The notes under the pieces: generated by a model
What the model was told of the DNA's origin: nothing
Database searches by the model: none
Seen by the model: only the letters and a program-made list of their open reading frames with translations
Part shown: positions 61,504 to 64,000 of the stretch, piece after piece
Position numbering within the stretch: the stretch's first letter is position 1
Layout of the letters: each line of letters starts with the position of its first letter
NCBI GenBank assembly: GCA_016716635.1
Contig: JADJVZ010000014.1
Location: 310,001-374,000, forward strand
Source: Micropruina sp.
GTDB lineage: Bacteria; Actinomycetota; Actinomycetes; Propionibacteriales; Propionibacteriaceae
Direction: 5' to 3'
DNA length: 64,000 bases
Made by a program: the position numbers and the translations under genes

Positions 61504-61860
61504 ATGTTCGATCAAGCGCTGTGGGCTGAACTCCGGGCATTCGTGGCCGAACGCGATAGGGCGCAGTTCCACACGCCGGAGTGATCATCGGTCCTGACCT
61601 GGGCTTCGATCCAGAAGCCGGCAGGTTCTCCTTCAACCGAGGGTCCTACTTCGACAAGAAGGGCATGGAGAACAACGTCGCCCTGGGCATCACCTACACC
61701 GACGACGACCTGCTGGTGTTCATCAAGAACATCTATGGCGTGCTGCTCACCCGGGGGATGCTCGGGACCTTTGTGTATGTGGCTGACCCCGTGCTCCGGG
61801 AGCACCTGCGGCCCTCCTCCCCTCAGACAACCGACCCACTGATGACCGAGGCACACTAGG
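61504..61860 (+). pseudogene. Remnant of a MazG-like/DUF2075 helicase-type protein
   Basis: ATG 61504 opens MFDQALWAELRAFVAERDRAQFHTPE and then stops; this is the start of a MazG-like nucleotide pyrophosphohydrolase domain (LRAFxAERDWxQFHTPKNLA). In the next frame the sequence continues as VIIGPDLGFDPEAGRFSF and YTDDDLLVFIKNIYGVLLTRGMLGTFVYV, the very C-terminal end of a DUF2075 DNA/RNA helicase domain. The long middle has been deleted and the frame broken. Such MazG-DUF2075 proteins occur in actinobacteria. Here only the two ends survive. Confidence 0.75.
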
Positions 61861-61863
61861 CAC

Positions 61864-62568
61864 ATGGATCCTGCCTATTGGGGCATCGCCGTTGTGCTCG
61901 TTGTCGGCATCGGGCTCGTCGGGTATGGCTGGCTGTCCGATCGGCGTAAGGCCCGCGAGTACTTCGCAGCCCTGGCGGCGCCGCCCGAACGGACGATCCC
62001 CGGATTTCATCCGGACGTGCGTCCGCCCGAATACCTCAGCGAACTTCAGGCCGTCACTCGCGCGGACGGGGCAGGGCGCACCGACCTCTCGGACGCTCGA
62101 CGCACCGCCCTCGACGCTCGCCTCTCGTCAGCCACACCCTTTGCGGCCCCTTGGACGCGCGCCGAGTTCGCCACCGACGCCCCCGGCAAGAGGGCCGTGC
62201 TTGAACACCCCCTGATCTTGATCGTCGACGACGAAGTCACGACCGTCCGGGAGCTATTGCTCCCCCTGGAGGCCGCGAAGCAGAGCGATCGTCCGCTCGT
62301 GCTCGTGGCCCCGGCGATCGACGAGGTCGTGAGCGACACCCTCCGGGCCAACAAGCTGCAGCGGATGCTCGCCTGCGTGGCCGTGACCCTCCCGGACGAC
62401 AAGGCCCGCGCGGCGCTGGCCGAGACTGTCGGGGCGATGATCGTCACCCACGGTGATTTGCAGTCGGGCTGGCTGCCTCCGGAGGCGTTCGGCACCTGCG
62501 ACACCTGGGTGTCGGACGCGAAACGCAGCTGGGTCCTGCCCACCCCGGGCCCGGACGCCACCGGCTGA
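61864..62568 (+). CDS. Membrane-anchored protein with a GroEL apical-domain-like module
   Basis: A 234-aa protein. One N-terminal helix (YWGIAVVLVVGIGLVGYGWL, residues 5-24) is followed by a basic, cytoplasmic stretch. Residues about 91-225 align by eye with the apical domain of this genome's GroEL. AVLEHPLILIVDDEVTTVRE matches AVLDDPYVLIVNGKVSNLRD, LLLPLEAAKQSDRPLVLVAP matches LLPVLEKVVQSGKPLLVIAE, ANKLQRMLACVAVTLPDD matches VNKLKGTFKSVAVKAPGF, and FGTCDTWVSDAKRSWVL matches LGTAHKVIVTKDETTII. Equatorial (ATPase) and most intermediate parts are absent. It may bind unfolded or client proteins at the membrane without ATP. I know no name for this architecture. Confidence 0.75.
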   Translation: MDPAYWGIAVVLVVGIGLVGYGWLSDRRKAREYFAALAAPPERTIPGFHPDVRPPEYLSELQAVTRADGAGRTDLSDARRTALDARLSSATPFAAPWTRAEFATDAPGKRAVLEHPLILIVDDEVTTVRELLLPLEAAKQSDRPLVLVAPAIDEVVSDTLRANKLQRMLACVAVTLPDDKARAALAETVGAMIVTHGDLQSGWLPPEAFGTCDTWVSDAKRSWVLPTPGPDATG

Positions 62569-63439
62569 CCCCGCCGAATCGTCACCAAACCACGCTGAAT
62601 TCAGGGCCTCATCGCGCCAGGAGCAAGAAGGGTAGAGATTCAGCATGTTCTGGGTGGGGTTGTGCGGGTTTCGAGGCCGCAGCCCAAGAGGCCCTTCAGC
62701 AGTAGGGCGTCGAGGTCCGTCTCGGTTGGCGGAGGGGCGGTGGTCGAGGCTGTCGATACCCCGATTAGTGCCGAAAGCGCGCATCAACAGCAGATTTGCG
62801 TCAGTCGACGAGTTCGCGCTGAGCATCACATGCCTCTGACAAGCGGTGATGGAAATGGCCAGTTCGTCCATCGACGCAGAATCGTTGTTGGAGGCGATTG
62901 TCGGCCCAGGACGGGGGCTCGATCCGCGCAACCCGCGCATGGTTTGGCTCTTGCGGGCCCAACCCTGACCGAAACGTGCCCGCCAGCGCCCGCCATGGAG
63001 CTGACATCCATGAACGCCCCTCACGGGCATGCGAGCGTCACCGCTGACCAGCCGCCACAGGGTCACCCACTCCTGGGGGTGAACGCCTAGCTGCCTTTCC
63101 TGCCGCCGGGGACCCGACAGTCAAGGGTGGCCGCGGGCCATCGCGCAGCGACGCCAAAGGCGCCCTTGATGGCCGGAAACGGCGTCACACAATCAAGCAG
63201 CGGGGACACCCCGCCGCCACCCTCACCCAACTCATGCAGAATCCTCGCCCTGATGTGGATGGCCGCCAGCAAGTCGCCGGATCAGCATGATTCGGGTGGC
63301 GGCTGGGCGAACAAGCGCCGCCGGGCTGATCGGCAACAGCCCTTGGAGGGGCTAGCACCGACCTCCGACAAAACCCTCGACCTGGACCCTCGACCCTCAA
63401 CTGATCCTCTAGGTGTTTTCTCAGGGTCAAGAAACACCC
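62569..63439. other. 870-bp stretch without a supported gene
   Basis: Open frames occur on both strands, but none has a ribosome site with convincing protein-like composition. GCTGAATTCAG and GATTCAGC (about 62594-62644) form a loose inverted repeat. A minus-strand reading near 63087-63272 (LLAAIHIRARILHELGEG-like) could be debris of a lost gene. I see no complete insertion sequence. Confidence 0.6.
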
Positions 63440-63793
63440 CTAGCCGTAGCCCCAATCGTCGAGGTGCTCGTCGTCGATTCCGAAGTAGTGCGCCAGTTCA
63501 TGCCACACAGTGATGCGGATTTGCTCGACCGCGTCGGCGCGCGATTCGCAGGCCCCCAAGATGGCCTCGCGGAAGAGAACGATGCGGTCTGGGAGCACAC
63601 CTGAGTAGTGCGAATCACGCTCTGACAAGGGGATTCCGCTGTAGTAACCGAGCAGGTCTTGCTCATCAGGGCCCTGGGTCGCCTCCACCACGATGACGCA
63701 ATTCTCTACCTGGTCGAGCAACTCGCCAGGGATCAACGCGAGCGCCTCGTCCACCACGGTGTCGAACTCGTCGGGGGTCATCCGGACGGCCAT
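63440..63793 (-). CDS. Small zincin-like metallopeptidase (PF06262 family)
   Basis: A 117-aa protein starting at ATG 63793 (MAVRMTPDEFDTVVDEALALIPGELLDQVENCVIVVE). Pattern and length match the one-domain metallopeptidase family: GYYSGIPLSERDSHYSGVLPDRIVLFREAIL, then the zinc motif VWHELAHYFGIDDEHLDD with HExxH and a downstream Asp/His. The enzyme is cytosolic with unknown substrate. It is a single gene with no operon partner. Confidence 0.88.
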   Translation of the reverse strand: MAVRMTPDEFDTVVDEALALIPGELLDQVENCVIVVEATQGPDEQDLLGYYSGIPLSERDSHYSGVLPDRIVLFREAILGACESRADAVEQIRITVWHELAHYFGIDDEHLDDWGYG

Positions 63794-63890
63794 ACCGCCA
63801 CCATACGTCGGGCTGGAGACCCTCAGGGAACTCTCAACCAACCTGTGCGCGCGTGGCTGCCCGGAAGCTCCCGTGGTTAAAGTCCGAACA

Positions 63891-63943
63891 CCTTGAGACC
63901 GGGGTGACGCGGGGAAGCGTCCACACGTCGGTCTCACCGCACA
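63891..63943. repeat. Inverted repeat upstream of the right-edge gene
   Basis: TGAGACCG and CGGTCTCA (about 63894-63901 and 63929-63936) form an 8-bp inverted repeat around a 27-nt loop rich in GC. It lies about 50 bp before the last gene and may be a terminator or 5' UTR element. The pair GTGGGC/GCCCAC at 63954-63971 forms a second small hairpin just before the ribosome site. Confidence 0.4.
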
Positions 63944-63986
63944 ACACCAGATGGTGGGCCGGGAAGCCCACCGGAAGGAAAAAATC

Positions 63987-64000
63987 GTGAACAAGGCTGT
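63987..64000 (+). CDS. Start of a gene, probably HU-family DNA-binding protein (partial)
   Basis: Only the first codons are in the window: GTG AAC AAG GCT GT, i.e. (M)NKA, preceded by GGAAGGA at 63972-63978. HU proteins begin MNKAELV or similar, and a strong isolated ribosome site fits a highly expressed small gene. Fourteen bases cannot prove it. Confidence 0.4.

Noticed and set aside
62254..63066. 270-codon minus-strand frame in the right-hand gap
   Set aside because: Half of it is antisense to the apical-domain-like gene, and the rest lacks any recognisable domain or start signal.

Overview
The window is high-GC DNA with the gene content of an actinobacterium, probably Propionibacteriales. 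Signs are a 14-subunit-type complex I operon next to menaquinone genes, an orphan CIRCE-controlled groEL, DUF3263, a type VII-type mycosin and FadR-type control of sugar genes. The genus cannot be fixed from sequence alone.

Layout. 1-11.3 kb: the nuoABCDEFG(H) operon on the minus strand, then a menaquinone-reductase-like flavoprotein (menJ) and a divergent isochorismate synthase (menF); together these are respiratory-chain functions. 11.3-20.2 kb: a 133-bp tandem duplication carrying hairpins, cutC, an FGGY sugar kinase, an ABC exporter with a PadR regulator, and groEL with a CIRCE operator. A decayed copy of the groEL 3' end lies on the far side of the exporter cassette. 20.2-28.4 kb: housekeeping genes, including a paired M16 peptidase-like couple, PTS enzyme I, manA, a P-loop kinase-like protein and tRNA-Thr.

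28.4-44.8 kb is a CRISPR-Cas island and the most interesting part of the window. A seven-gene, translationally coupled minus-strand operon encodes a type III-D variant effector built from fused Cas7 proteins: Cas7-insertion, Csx19, Cas7-2x, Cas7-5-11 and an HD-less Cas10 with GGDD. Csx3 and a two-TM CARF-like membrane effector belong to the same operon. A divergent operon carries cas6, a reverse transcriptase-Cas1 fusion and cas2. Two same-orientation arrays with near-identical leaders bracket the cassette (13-14 spacers each). Decayed cas1-tail/cas2 copies beside both arrays record an ancient module duplication. The predicted scheme is RNA-derived spacer capture, RNA targeting, cyclic oligoadenylate signalling to a membrane effector, and signal removal by Csx3.

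45.1-64 kb: an orphan mycosin, tRNA-Lys, ribose/deoxyribose-type genes, and a predicted non-phosphorylative deoxysugar-acid pathway (dehydratase, dehydrogenase, diketo-acid hydrolase) with its ABC importer and GntR regulator. The divergent lutABC operon comes next. If the substrate is L-fuconate- or L-rhamnonate-like, the pathway yields pyruvate plus L-lactate, which LutABC would oxidise. The right end holds an Mrr-type endonuclease, a gene fossil, a membrane-anchored protein resembling the GroEL apical domain, a small metallopeptidase and the first codons of an HU-like gene.
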